Assembly (NCBI GenBank): GCA_023408815.1
Contig: JAEYJO010000045.1
Span: forward strand, 1 to 64,000
Direction of reading: 5' to 3'
Length of the DNA stretch: 64,000 nt
Source of the DNA: Bacillota bacterium
Lineage (GTDB): Bacteria; Bacillota; Clostridia; Lachnospirales; Lachnospiraceae
Made by a program: the position numbers and the translations under genes. The first letter of the stretch is position 1, and each line of letters starts with the position of its first letter. The notes beneath the pieces were generated by a model. That model saw only the letters and a program-made list of their open reading frames with translations. It ran no database searches and was not told the origin of the DNA. Positions 7,792 to 16,504 of this stretch are shown one piece after another.

Positions 7792-9087
7792 ATGGGTATA
7801 AATATGAGGATATTGTGGTTATGTAATATAATGCTTCCAGCTATTGCAGAAAGTCTTGGACTTCCCTACAGCAATAGGGAAGGTTGGCTGACGGGTATCT
7901 ATGAACGCATGGGTAAGGATGGCAGGAGGCAGATGGAATTGGGAATCTGTTTTCCGGTGGAAAGGCTGGAAGGGAAACTTAAGGAGTTAAACGGGCGGTG
8001 GATGCTTGGAAATACGGTTTGTTATGCCTTCCAGGAGGCCCTTAACTCGCCGGAGAAATATGATGCGAGTATGGAAAGGATTTTTTTGGAAATCCTGAAA
8101 GATTTTAATCCCGATGTTGTGCATATTTTCGGAACGGAGTATCCGCATACGCTGGCTATGACGAGAGCATTCGGCCGGCCGGAGAAAACCCTGATAGGGA
8201 TACAAGGGCTTTGTTTTGCCTGTGCGGAAGCTTATATGGCGGATCTTCCGGAATACGTACAGAAGAGAAGGACCTTCCGCGATAGAATAAAGAGAGACGG
8301 AATAAGGCAGCAGCAGGAGAAGTTCAGACTGCGGGGAGAACATGAGAAAGAAGCTCTGAAAAACGCCGGGAATATTACGGGACGAACCGGTTTCGACAGA
8401 GAGGAAACGAAAAAGATCAATGGCAATGCAAAATATTACCATATGAACGAAACCATGCGCTTTAATTTCTATGACGGAAAATGGAAACAGGAAGAGTGCG
8501 TGCCTCACAGTATTTTTCTGAGTCAGGGAGACTATCCTCTAAAGGGCTTTCATTATGTGCTTCTGGCTATGCCGGGGATTCTTTCGAAATATCCGGATGC
8601 CGTCGTTTATGTGGCGGGAAATAGCATTATCGCTGATCGGTCGATGAAAGACCGGATAAAGATTTCCTCCTATGGAAAGTATTTGAGGAAGCTGATACGC
8701 GAATACGGTCTGGAGGACAAGGTGAAGATACTTGGCAAGCTTTCGGCGGAGGAGATGAAGCAGCAGTTTTTAAAAAGCAGTGTATTCGTATGCCCGTCTT
8801 CTTTGGAGAATTCCCCTAATTCTATGGGGGAGGCCATGCTTTTAGGCGTGCCCACAGTTGCGGCACGAACGGGAGGCATTCCCGGCATGCTCGAAGATGA
8901 CACAGAAGGACTTCTTTACGATGCGGGGGATGTGGATAAATTGGGGGATGCGGTACTTAGGGTGTGGATGAACCCGGAGGAGACGCAGAAAAGAGCGGAA
9001 GCGGCAAGAAGAAGGGCATATAAGACTCATAACGGAGACGCTAATTACGAAAGGCTTTTGGAAATATATAGGGAGATTTGCGAATGA
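7792..9087 (+). CDS. GT4 glycosyltransferase
   Basis: A 431-residue GT-B-fold retaining transferase. The N-domain starts MRILWLCNIMLP (from the ATG at 7804, or four residues earlier at 7792). The C-domain carries SQGDYPLKGFHYVLLAMP, KILGKLSAEEMKQ, and the GT4 donor motif ENSPNSMGEAMLLGVPTVAARTGGIP, with the conserved Glu pair around it. The group with NREGWLTGIYERM at the N-terminus is common in Firmicute capsule loci. It overlaps the next gene by 4 bases (ATGA). Sugar specificity unknown. Confidence 0.86.
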   Translation: MGINMRILWLCNIMLPAIAESLGLPYSNREGWLTGIYERMGKDGRRQMELGICFPVERLEGKLKELNGRWMLGNTVCYAFQEALNSPEKYDASMERIFLEILKDFNPDVVHIFGTEYPHTLAMTRAFGRPEKTLIGIQGLCFACAEAYMADLPEYVQKRRTFRDRIKRDGIRQQQEKFRLRGEHEKEALKNAGNITGRTGFDREETKKINGNAKYYHMNETMRFNFYDGKWKQEECVPHSIFLSQGDYPLKGFHYVLLAMPGILSKYPDAVVYVAGNSIIADRSMKDRIKISSYGKYLRKLIREYGLEDKVKILGKLSAEEMKQQFLKSSVFVCPSSLENSPNSMGEAMLLGVPTVAARTGGIPGMLEDDTEGLLYDAGDVDKLGDAVLRVWMNPEETQKRAEAARRRAYKTHNGDANYERLLEIYREICE

Positions 9088-10268
9088 CGGTTACCTTTGT
9101 ATCCAATTATATCAATCATCATCAGATTCCTTTTTCAGACGCATGTTATAAGGAGCTGGGAGAAGACTATCATTTTATACAGACCGAGCCCATGGAAGCG
9201 CAGCGGATTGCCATGGGATGGAGCGTGGAGCTTCATAAGCTGCCTTATGTGCTCTGCCTGTACGAGCAGGAACAGGAATGCCGCAAGCTGATTATGGAGA
9301 GCGATATCGTTATTTTCGGCTGGACCGGACGAGAGGATATTGTGGCGGAACGGCTGCGCGGGGGAAAGCCGGCCATACGGGTGAGCGAAAGACTGTATCG
9401 GGAAGGCCAGTGGAAAGCTGTATCACCGAGAGGACTGGCGAGGAAATATAAGGAGCATACGAGATATCGGAAGGCACCGGTATGCCTCTTGTGTGCGGGA
9501 GCATATGTGGCTTCGGACTTTCATATCGTAAGAGCGTATCCGGGCAAAATGTTCCGGTTCGGTTATTTTCCTGAAACTGTTCTATATGCGGAAGGAGAGC
9601 TTGAGAGTCTGAAGGGCAGCCTTGACAGAATCGATATGGTATGGGCCGGGCGGTTCATACCGTTAAAGCATCCCGAATTTGCAGTAAGGCTTGCTAAGGA
9701 ATTGCGGGAAGTAAAGTCGGATTTCCATATTCACATGGTGGGAAGCGGCGAATTGGAAGAGGAACTGAAGCGTACGGTAAAGGCGGAAGAGCTGGAAGAA
9801 TACTTCACCTTTTACGGCTATACGGAACCGAAGGAAGTTAGAAAAATCATGGAAAAATGCCGGATTCATTTGTTCACCAGCAATTATCTGGAGGGCTGGG
9901 GAGCGGTTGTCAATGAGGCCATGAACAGCGGCTGTGCGGTGGTGGCCAATGTGGAAGCGGGGGCGGTTCCTTTCCTGATAAAGCATGGAGAAAATGGATT
10001 TGTGTATAAAAACGGCTCCTATGAGGACTTTTCCATGCAGGTCAAGAAGCTGGTAAAAGAGCCGGAGCTTGCCATGCGGCTTGGAAAAGAAGCTTACCGT
10101 ACGATTACCGGAAAGTGGAATGCGGAATATGCGGCCAAGGAACTGCTTCGTTTTTGCGGGGATTTAAAGGACGGGAAGGTGATTCCTGCGAAGGAGGGAC
10201 CATTTAGCCCGGCACCGGTTATTGCGCCGGGGAGGATGTACGAGATGGTAGCCGGGCACCGGGTATAG
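9084..10268 (+). CDS. GT4 glycosyltransferase
   Basis: A 394-residue GT-B transferase: VTFVSNYINHHQIPFSDA at the N-terminus, then DMVWAGRFIPLKHPEFAVRLA (about 195-215), HMVGSGELEEEL, and the donor-binding stretch SNYLEGWGAVVNEAMNSGCAVVANVEAGAVPFLI (EX7E form). The ATG at 9084 overlaps the stop of the upstream GT4; the TTG two codons earlier is unlikely. Probably adds one residue of the repeat unit. No membrane segment. Confidence 0.86.
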   Translation: MTVTFVSNYINHHQIPFSDACYKELGEDYHFIQTEPMEAQRIAMGWSVELHKLPYVLCLYEQEQECRKLIMESDIVIFGWTGREDIVAERLRGGKPAIRVSERLYREGQWKAVSPRGLARKYKEHTRYRKAPVCLLCAGAYVASDFHIVRAYPGKMFRFGYFPETVLYAEGELESLKGSLDRIDMVWAGRFIPLKHPEFAVRLAKELREVKSDFHIHMVGSGELEEELKRTVKAEELEEYFTFYGYTEPKEVRKIMEKCRIHLFTSNYLEGWGAVVNEAMNSGCAVVANVEAGAVPFLIKHGENGFVYKNGSYEDFSMQVKKLVKEPELAMRLGKEAYRTITGKWNAEYAAKELLRFCGDLKDGKVIPAKEGPFSPAPVIAPGRMYEMVAGHRV

Positions 10269-10285
10269 GAAGTAGGGATAAGAGC

Positions 10286-11293
10286 ATGAGGAATGAAATG
10301 GAAAGAACGGGGAAAGGATTAATCAGCGTTATCGTTCCCGTTTATAATATTATGGATTATTTGCCGCGGTGCGTGGACTCTATATGCGGACAGACGTATT
10401 CCGATCTGGAAATCATATTGGTGGATGACGGGTCAAATGATGGGACGGAGCGGCTGGTGGATGAGCTTGCAAAGAAGGATGAAAGAATCAGGGTGTTCCA
10501 TAAGAAAAACGGAGGCTCGTCTTCCGCCCGGAATCTGGGAATCAGTGAGGCGAGAGGAAGTTGGCTTGGATTTGTGGACAGCGATGATTTCATCGATAAC
10601 AGCATGTATGAGAGGCTGATGGAATGTGTGGATAAATACGGAGTCCGCATGGCTCAGGCTTCCAGAGATGAAATTGACGAGAACGGACAAAAGCTTCCTG
10701 ATGTATGCAAACCGCCTGAGAAGGCACATGTATGTGAACCGGAAAGGTTTCTTCGGGAGCTGCTGCTGCATAAGGGAGACAGTTCTTTTTGTACGAAGCT
10801 GACGGATAAGAGGCTGTTTGAAGGCCGCCTCTTTCCCGAAGGAGTATTGAATGAGGATTTTCACCTTCTTGTAAATATGTTGGAGGAGGCGGGGGATATC
10901 GCAGTGATTCCTCAGCAGTGCTATCATGTGTTTTACCGTATCGGAAGTAATACGAGAAAGAAAACGAAGGATGAATTCTCAAGAGTATTTATCGATATTG
11001 TGAACAATGCGGATATGGTCGAAGAGCTGGTGGAAGAAAAATATCCGGCGTTAAAAAGGGAAGCAGTTCGATTCGCACTATATCAAAGATTGGATTACCT
11101 GCTCCATATTCCGGTTTCCAGGATGGTGGATGAAGATGAATTCTACCGTTCGGTAAAGAAATATTTGCGGAGGCATGTTCCGGATACGGTGAGGAATCCT
11201 TATCTTACGGCAAAGAATAAGCTCTATCTTATGCTTCTTACAGGGGCTCCAAAGACGGTACGGAGGCTGCATAGTCTTAAAATGGGAAGATGA
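10286..11293 (+). CDS. GT2 glycosyltransferase (EpsJ/WbbD-like)
   Basis: A 335-residue GT2 enzyme with the full motif set: ISVIVPVYNIMDYLPRCVDS (residues 13-32), LVDDGSNDGT near 50, KNGGSSSARNLGIS near 78, and GFVDSDDFID (DSDD metal site) near 95. A C-terminal extension of about 110 residues is helical and ends with basic residues, as in many capsule GT2 enzymes. AGGGA precedes the ATG. A second protein of the same architecture lies at 15427. Confidence 0.87.
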   Translation: MRNEMERTGKGLISVIVPVYNIMDYLPRCVDSICGQTYSDLEIILVDDGSNDGTERLVDELAKKDERIRVFHKKNGGSSSARNLGISEARGSWLGFVDSDDFIDNSMYERLMECVDKYGVRMAQASRDEIDENGQKLPDVCKPPEKAHVCEPERFLRELLLHKGDSSFCTKLTDKRLFEGRLFPEGVLNEDFHLLVNMLEEAGDIAVIPQQCYHVFYRIGSNTRKKTKDEFSRVFIDIVNNADMVEELVEEKYPALKREAVRFALYQRLDYLLHIPVSRMVDEDEFYRSVKKYLRRHVPDTVRNPYLTAKNKLYLMLLTGAPKTVRRLHSLKMGR

Positions 11294-11305
11294 AGCGATA
11301 AAGAA

Positions 11306-12988
11306 ATGAAAGATACGGCGGAAAGCGATATGAAGGAAAAGAAGTGGAATTATAGTAAAAAAAAGAATATCGGGGATTATGCGTGGCAGACCGGCATGCT
11401 GGCTTTGCTTTGCCTGCAAGTACTTCTTGTACTTTATTATGGGGGAAAAAAGGCAGGCTTTCATGAGGATGAATATTATTCCTATTACTCTTCTAACCGT
11501 ACGGCGGGGCTGTTCGAGCCGGATAGGGAATGGGTGGATAGGGATACGTACCGCGATGAGTTCGTCGTGCTGGAGGGTGAAGGGTTTAACTATAGTTTGG
11601 TGGCTACCGTGCAGTCCTGGGACGTGCATCCTCCCTTTTTCTATTTTCTCCTGCATACTGCATGCTCGCTGTTTCCGGGGATATTCAGCAAGTGGTTGGG
11701 TATCGGGGTGAACGTGTTTGCATTTGTCATTAACTTTTTCCTGCTGGCATGGCTGGCCTATATGGTGACGGACAGAAATAAGACGCTTACCTTTCTTGTC
11801 AGCGCAGCCCACGGTTTCAATGCGGCTATTATTTCCGGAGTTCTTTTTATAAGAATGTACGAATGGCTGACTCTTTTTGTGCTGCTTCTTGCCTGCCTGC
11901 ATGTGCGGTCAATGAGTGAAGAACACTCAATGAGTAAAAGAGGAGACCTTCGTTTCAGCAGATTCCTTTTGCCCCTTATGTTTGTAAATTATTTGGGATT
12001 TCTGACACAATATTATTATATCATTTTTTTGTTTTTTATGGCAGCAGGTTTTTGCCTGTGGCTGCTATGGAGGGACAAGAATTTGTGGAACTGCTTCCGA
12101 TACGGTCTTAGCTGCGCCTTCTCCTTAGGGTTGGCGGTTATAAGCTATCCCGCCTCTCTGTCGCATATTTTCAGAGGATATCGGGGAACCGGAGCGGCGG
12201 CAGAATTTTTGGACGGGGCGAATACTGCGGATAGACTTGGGTTTTTCGGCAGACTGATGGATGAATATGTTTTTGACGGACATTTTTTGCTGCTTCTCGC
12301 AGCGATTATTATTATGGCAATCGTACTGTTCATCCGAAAGAAGAACAATTCCGAGACGGAAGCGTTTGTGATAGGCGGGGATTATAAGGCATATTTTCTT
12401 CTTTTATTTGCGGTCTGCGGGTATTTTTTTACGGTTTCCAAAACGGCGCTTTTACTTTATGAGACGTCTAACCGCTATGAGCTTCCTGTATATGGGATAT
12501 GGATGCTGTTAATCATTACGGCATTGTATACGTTATCCGGCAGAATTTTCCGTGCGTTGTTCATTAATGAGAGACTTAGAAGGGCCGGCATTGCACTTGT
12601 TTTTATTCTGTTTTTGGCGCAGGATGTTCATGAACTCGTAACAGGCAAAGTGTTGTTCCTCTATGAAGAAGATGGGGACAGGGTGGAATACGCCAAGGGA
12701 AATGCCGATGTTCCGGTTGTGATTTTATATAATGCGGCGACTCCTTATCATGTCTGGTGGTGCTCCAATGAACTGATGGAATATGAAAGGGCATATTTCA
12801 TGAGTGAAGATAATCAGGAAGAGCTTACCGACGGTACTATACGCGGCAGCCATAAGCTGATCGTATATGCAGCGGATGGAGAGACGAAGGAGGAAGGCCT
12901 TGCATTGATTCTTCGAAGCAATCCGGAGCTTGAGGGCTATCGGATGGTAGGTCAGAAATCTCTTTGGAGCGTGTATGAATTCGAGTAA
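11306..12988 (+). CDS. GT39/ArnT-like multi-spanning membrane glycosyltransferase
   Basis: A 560-residue membrane protein with about 12 hydrophobic segments and a soluble C-terminus. The first outer loop contains HEDEYYSYYSS (acidic DE pair) and later WDVHPPFFYFLLH, both signatures of GT-C enzymes of the PMT/ArnT type, which use polyprenyl-phosphate sugars outside the cell. A likely donor maker is the GtrB at 222. Start: ATG 11306 has a weak ribosome site; ATG 11330 after GGAAAG is an alternative. It ends 32 bases before the promoter of the pseudaminic-acid cassette and is thus probably the last gene of the first unit. Confidence 0.75.
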   Translation: MKDTAESDMKEKKWNYSKKKNIGDYAWQTGMLALLCLQVLLVLYYGGKKAGFHEDEYYSYYSSNRTAGLFEPDREWVDRDTYRDEFVVLEGEGFNYSLVATVQSWDVHPPFFYFLLHTACSLFPGIFSKWLGIGVNVFAFVINFFLLAWLAYMVTDRNKTLTFLVSAAHGFNAAIISGVLFIRMYEWLTLFVLLLACLHVRSMSEEHSMSKRGDLRFSRFLLPLMFVNYLGFLTQYYYIIFLFFMAAGFCLWLLWRDKNLWNCFRYGLSCAFSLGLAVISYPASLSHIFRGYRGTGAAAEFLDGANTADRLGFFGRLMDEYVFDGHFLLLLAAIIIMAIVLFIRKKNNSETEAFVIGGDYKAYFLLLFAVCGYFFTVSKTALLLYETSNRYELPVYGIWMLLIITALYTLSGRIFRALFINERLRRAGIALVFILFLAQDVHELVTGKVLFLYEEDGDRVEYAKGNADVPVVILYNAATPYHVWWCSNELMEYERAYFMSEDNQEELTDGTIRGSHKLIVYAADGETKEEGLALILRSNPELEGYRMVGQKSLWSVYEFE

Positions 12989-13020
12989 TACGCAGCATTT
13001 ATAAATTGGAGCATTATGTA

Positions 13021-13049
13021 TAGTCAGGTGATTTGATTTATGATATAAT
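13021..13049 (+). promoter_or_regulatory. pseB promoter: predicted extended -10 promoter of the pseudaminic-acid cassette
   Basis: TGATATAAT (TG one base before TATAAT at 13044-13049) is a consensus extended -10 element. TAGTCA at 13021-13026 matches the -35 hexamer at four of six bases with 17-base spacing. Transcription would begin near 13056, just ahead of the palindromic repeats at 13058. Confidence 0.6.
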
Positions 13050-13057
13050 GTGTGTCG

Positions 13058-13137
13058 AAATACACGAATGGTGTATTTCTGAGATTTGAATTTACTAATG
13101 GTGTATTTTTGAGATTTGAATACACGAATGGTGTATG
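13058..13137 (+). repeat. 30-bp tandem repeats carrying operator-like palindromes
   Basis: Three units begin at 13061, 13091 and 13121 with exact 30-bp spacing; the third is partial. Unit 1 holds AAATACAC-GAATG-GTGTATTT (13058-13078, perfect 8-bp arms) and unit 3 holds ATACAC-GAATG-GTGTAT (13120-13136). Unit 2 has lost the left arm (TTTACT) but keeps GGTGTATTT. Units are joined by CTGAGATTTG or TTGAGATTTG. Placed right after the predicted start of transcription and before pseB, they look like sites for a dimeric repressor, or a structured leader. Not CRISPR: no spacers. Confidence 0.65.
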
Positions 13138-13163
13138 TAATGGTAATATTGGAGGAAATATCT

Positions 13164-14159
13164 ATGTTAAATAATAAAACAATATTAATCACAGGCGGGA
13201 CAGGCTCCTTCGGAAAGTGTTTTACCAAGTATGTTTTGGAGCACTACGAACCGAAGAAGGTTATTATTTATTCCAGAGATGAATTTAAGCAGTTTTTAAT
13301 GGAAAATGAATTCAGGGAATATAAGGATAAGCTACGTTTCTTTATCGGTGATGTACGTGATAGAGAAAGAATGCAAAGAGCTTTTGAGGGAGTGGATTAT
13401 GTGATTCATGCGGCGGCGCTTAAACAAGTGCCGGCATGCGAATATAATCCGAATGAGGCAATTAAGACGAATATTCACGGAGCGCAGAATGTTATCGACG
13501 CGGCGCTGGATTCCGGTGTAAAAAAGGTAGTGGCTTTATCCACGGATAAGGCTGTGAATCCGGTAAATTTGTACGGCGGTACAAAGCTGGTATCCGATAA
13601 GCTGTTCGTGGCGGCAAATGCGTATGCGGGAACGAAGGAGATTAATTTTTCCATCGTAAGATATGGAAACGTTGCGGGAAGCCGCGGTTCTGTGATTCCT
13701 TTTTTTCATAATCTCATGAAAAATGGTAAAACGGAATTCCCGATTACGGACTATCGTATGACCAGATTTTGGATCAGTCTGAGAGAGGGAGTGGAACTGG
13801 TCATCAAAGCGCTGGAGGAAGCTACCGGAGGTGAGACCTTCATCAGCAAGATTCCGTCTTTTAAGATTACGGATTTGGCTCAGGCGATGCTTCCGGGCTG
13901 TAAGATGCCGGAGGTGGGAATCCGCCCGGGCGAGAAGCTTCACGAAATCATGGTGACGGTGGAGGATTCCGATACAACTTATGAATATGACAAACATTTC
14001 ATTGTTTATCCGCAGGTGATTTGGAACAGCAAGCAGCAGATAAATTTAAGTGGCAAAAAAGTAGCGGAAGGCTTTTCTTACAGTTCGGATAACAACGTTC
14101 AGTGGCTGTCCGTAGAAGAAATAAGGGAACTCCTTAAGACCGTAGATTTAGAAAAATAA
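13164..14159 (+). CDS. pseB: PseB: UDP-GlcNAc 4,6-dehydratase (5-inverting)
   Basis: First step of CMP-pseudaminic acid synthesis: UDP-GlcNAc to UDP-2-acetamido-2,6-dideoxy-L-arabino-hexos-4-ulose. The 331-residue SDR protein has ILITGGTGSFGK (residues 7-18, NAD(P)-binding), YSRDEFKQ typical of PseB, HAAALKQVPACEYNP, and the catalytic STDKAVNPVNLYGGTK (Tyr 137, Lys 141). Length and motifs match PseB/FlaA1 short forms without membrane helices, unlike the membrane form at 40838. ATG 13164 follows GGAGG; the longer in-frame start would run through the operator-like repeats and is rejected. PseC follows 42 bases downstream. Confidence 0.95.
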   Translation: MLNNKTILITGGTGSFGKCFTKYVLEHYEPKKVIIYSRDEFKQFLMENEFREYKDKLRFFIGDVRDRERMQRAFEGVDYVIHAAALKQVPACEYNPNEAIKTNIHGAQNVIDAALDSGVKKVVALSTDKAVNPVNLYGGTKLVSDKLFVAANAYAGTKEINFSIVRYGNVAGSRGSVIPFFHNLMKNGKTEFPITDYRMTRFWISLREGVELVIKALEEATGGETFISKIPSFKITDLAQAMLPGCKMPEVGIRPGEKLHEIMVTVEDSDTTYEYDKHFIVYPQVIWNSKQQINLSGKKVAEGFSYSSDNNVQWLSVEEIRELLKTVDLEK

Positions 14160-14201
14160 GAAAGCACCGGATTTCGGAATCGGAAAGGGTATGGGAAAAA
14201 T

Positions 14202-15407
14202 ATGATCAATAATATGGAAAAACCGGCAATTTGCGGCGGAACTCCCGTGCGCGATACGAAAATATTTTATGGTCATCAATATATCGATGAAGAGGATATT
14301 CAGGCGGTGGTGGATGTACTGAAAAGCGATTATCTGACCTGCGGTCCCAAAATCGCCGAGTTGGAAGAGAAGCTGTGCGAGTTAACAGGGGCCAAATATG
14401 CGGTGGCCTGCAGTAACGGTACGGCGGCCCTTCATATTGCCTGCATGGCGGCAGGTGTTACCCGGGGGGATGAGGTAATAACCACCCCGATCACATTCGC
14501 AGCTTCTGCCAACTGTGCGCTTTATGTGGGTGCCAAACCGGTATTTGCAGATATTAACGATAAGACCTATAATATTGATCCGGCATCGGTAAAAGAGCAT
14601 ATTAACGAGAGGACGAAAGCCGTAGTGGCAGTGGACTTTACGGGGCAATCCATCGAGGAGGACGAACTCTTAGCCATATGTGAGGAAAAGAAACTGGTGC
14701 TGATCGAGGACGGCGCACATGTAATAGGTACAAAATACAATGGAAAGCCCAACGGTTCTATTGCAGATATGACTACATTGAGCTTTCATCCGGTGAAAAC
14801 AGTAACCAGCGGAGAAGGCGGAGCGGTGCTCACAAATAACGAAGAATATTATCAGAAGCTGCTGCTTTACAGAGCCCACGGAATAACGAGGGACGCAGAG
14901 CAGATGGAGCATGAGCCGGATGGACCGTGGTACTATGAGCAGATCGATTTGGGGTATAATTACCGCATGACGGATATACAGGCTGCGCTTCTTATCAGCC
15001 AGTTGAATAAGCTTCCGGCCTTTTCGGAACGCAGAAAAGAAATCGTTGCTCTTTATGACGAAGCGTTTGCAAAGCTTCCTCAGATAGCCATACAGCAGGA
15101 GATTCCGCAGTCCGATACAACGAGGCATTTGTATATTTTACGTCTGGTACCGGAACAGCTTACGATAGACAGAAAACAGTTTTTCGATGCGCTTGGAGCA
15201 GAGAACATCGTTTGTAACGTACATTATATCCCTACTTATTACTTTCCGTACTATCAGAAGCTCGGGTATGAAAAGGGACTTTGTCCGAAAGCGGAGAAGT
15301 TGTATGAGGAAATCATCAGTATTCCTCTTTATTACGCAATGACGGATGAAGATGTGCAGGATGTTATCCGCGCAGTAACGAAAGTCGCGAGGTATTTTGC
15401 GAAATGA
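14202..15407 (+). CDS. pseC: PseC: UDP-4-amino-4,6-dideoxy-N-acetyl-beta-L-altrosamine transaminase
   Basis: PLP-dependent DegT/DnrJ/EryC1 enzyme performing the second step of pseudaminic-acid synthesis, with glutamate as amino donor. In 401 residues it shows YGHQYIDEEDIQAVVDVL at the N-terminus (PseC hallmark), CSNGTAALH, FAASANCALYVGAKP, VLIEDGAHVIG (PLP-ring Asp), and TLSFHPVKTVTSGEGG with the Schiff-base Lys 199. C-terminal VHYIPTYYFPYY is also typical. It sits directly after pseB. Confidence 0.95.
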   Translation: MINNMEKPAICGGTPVRDTKIFYGHQYIDEEDIQAVVDVLKSDYLTCGPKIAELEEKLCELTGAKYAVACSNGTAALHIACMAAGVTRGDEVITTPITFAASANCALYVGAKPVFADINDKTYNIDPASVKEHINERTKAVVAVDFTGQSIEEDELLAICEEKKLVLIEDGAHVIGTKYNGKPNGSIADMTTLSFHPVKTVTSGEGGAVLTNNEEYYQKLLLYRAHGITRDAEQMEHEPDGPWYYEQIDLGYNYRMTDIQAALLISQLNKLPAFSERRKEIVALYDEAFAKLPQIAIQQEIPQSDTTRHLYILRLVPEQLTIDRKQFFDALGAENIVCNVHYIPTYYFPYYQKLGYEKGLCPKAEKLYEEIISIPLYYAMTDEDVQDVIRAVTKVARYFAK

Positions 15408-15426
15408 TGAAAAGGCGGTGCAGGAG

Positions 15427-16473
15427 ATGAAGCTGAGTATTATCGTACCTGTTTATAATATGGCGGCGGACGGAAAACTGGAATACTGCCTAAATTCCCT
15501 GGTGAATCAGACGATAGGCAATTACGAGATCATAGCGGTGGACGATTGCTCCACCGATCATTCGCTTACCGTTTTAAAAGATTATGAGGCCCGGTTTCCT
15601 GAAAGATTCAAAGCGGTACATTCCGAAGTGAATAAGCGGCAGGGCGGAGCGAAGAACATCGGCTTAAGGCTGGCTCGGGGAGAATGGGTCGGATTCATCG
15701 ACAGTGATGACTGGATTACTCCTGACATGTATGAGCGTCTTTTAAAAAAAGCTGAGGAAACGGGTGCCGACCTGGTGGGCTGTGATTACAGTCTGACTGA
15801 TGTACATTCCATGGAGGTCGGTCAGATCGTGCATAACAACAAAGCGGAGCAAAGCGGCGTACTTACAGCAGATAAAAGGCGTAGTCTTATTTTGGACGGC
15901 GGAAGTCTGGTAGTTAAGATTTTTAAACGTTCGATGATCATGGAACATGAGCTTTGGTTCCCGGAAAATATCTTTTATGAAGATAATGCTCTTGGAAATT
16001 CCTATCTGATACTTGCGAAACATTTTGAATATATACAGGAACCGCTTTATTTTTATTATCAGCACGAGACCTCTACGGTGCATACGATTTCGCAGGAGCG
16101 CTGCGAGGACCGTATGGAGGCGGGCAGACTGATGCTGGCGGAGGCGAGACGCCATCATTATATGGAGGATTTCAGGCCGGAACTGGAATATAGCTTTGCT
16201 CTTTTGTTCTATGTCAATACGCTGTTCACCTATATGACGGGAGTTGCGCATACGAGATACCAATTTGTGAAAAAGCTGGGAGAGGAAATGAGAAAGACCT
16301 TCCCAGGTTTCATGGAGAATCCGTATTATCTGGAAAGAACCCATGAGGAAGAGAAGAAGCTAATAAAAATGCAGCAGAGATCCACGCTTTTTTTTATTCT
16401 GTATTATAAATTATTGTGGGCGTACCGAAGGTGGAGAAAAGCCTGTTCGGTAGGAGTGATTGGACATAAATAG
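15427..16473 (+). CDS. GT2 glycosyltransferase inside the pse cassette
   Basis: A 348-residue GT2 enzyme: LSIIVPVYNMAADGKLEYC, AVDDCSTDHS, KRQGGAKNIGLRLARGEW and GFIDSDDWITPDMYE (metal-binding DSDD). The C-terminal about 120 residues are helical with a basic hydrophobic end (YYKLLWAYRRWRKAC) that may touch the membrane. ATG 15427 gives the normal GT2 N-terminus; the track-length start at 15397 overlaps pseC. It probably adds the sugar that receives, or follows, pseudaminic acid; this is inferred from position only. Confidence 0.85.
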   Translation: MKLSIIVPVYNMAADGKLEYCLNSLVNQTIGNYEIIAVDDCSTDHSLTVLKDYEARFPERFKAVHSEVNKRQGGAKNIGLRLARGEWVGFIDSDDWITPDMYERLLKKAEETGADLVGCDYSLTDVHSMEVGQIVHNNKAEQSGVLTADKRRSLILDGGSLVVKIFKRSMIMEHELWFPENIFYEDNALGNSYLILAKHFEYIQEPLYFYYQHETSTVHTISQERCEDRMEAGRLMLAEARRHHYMEDFRPELEYSFALLFYVNTLFTYMTGVAHTRYQFVKKLGEEMRKTFPGFMENPYYLERTHEEEKKLIKMQQRSTLFFILYYKLLWAYRRWRKACSVGVIGHK

Positions 16474-16504
16474 TTAAAGTTCACATTTAGGGAAAGGCTC
16501 TTTC

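Noticed and set aside
13058..13137. CRISPR array suggested by regular 30-bp repeats
   Set aside because: The whole 30-bp period is repeated with no variable spacer, there are under three full units, and no cas gene is present.
13116..13163. Longer N-terminus for PseB
   Set aside because: It would translate the operator-like repeats; the ATG at 13164 has GGAGG and gives the family-typical N-terminus.
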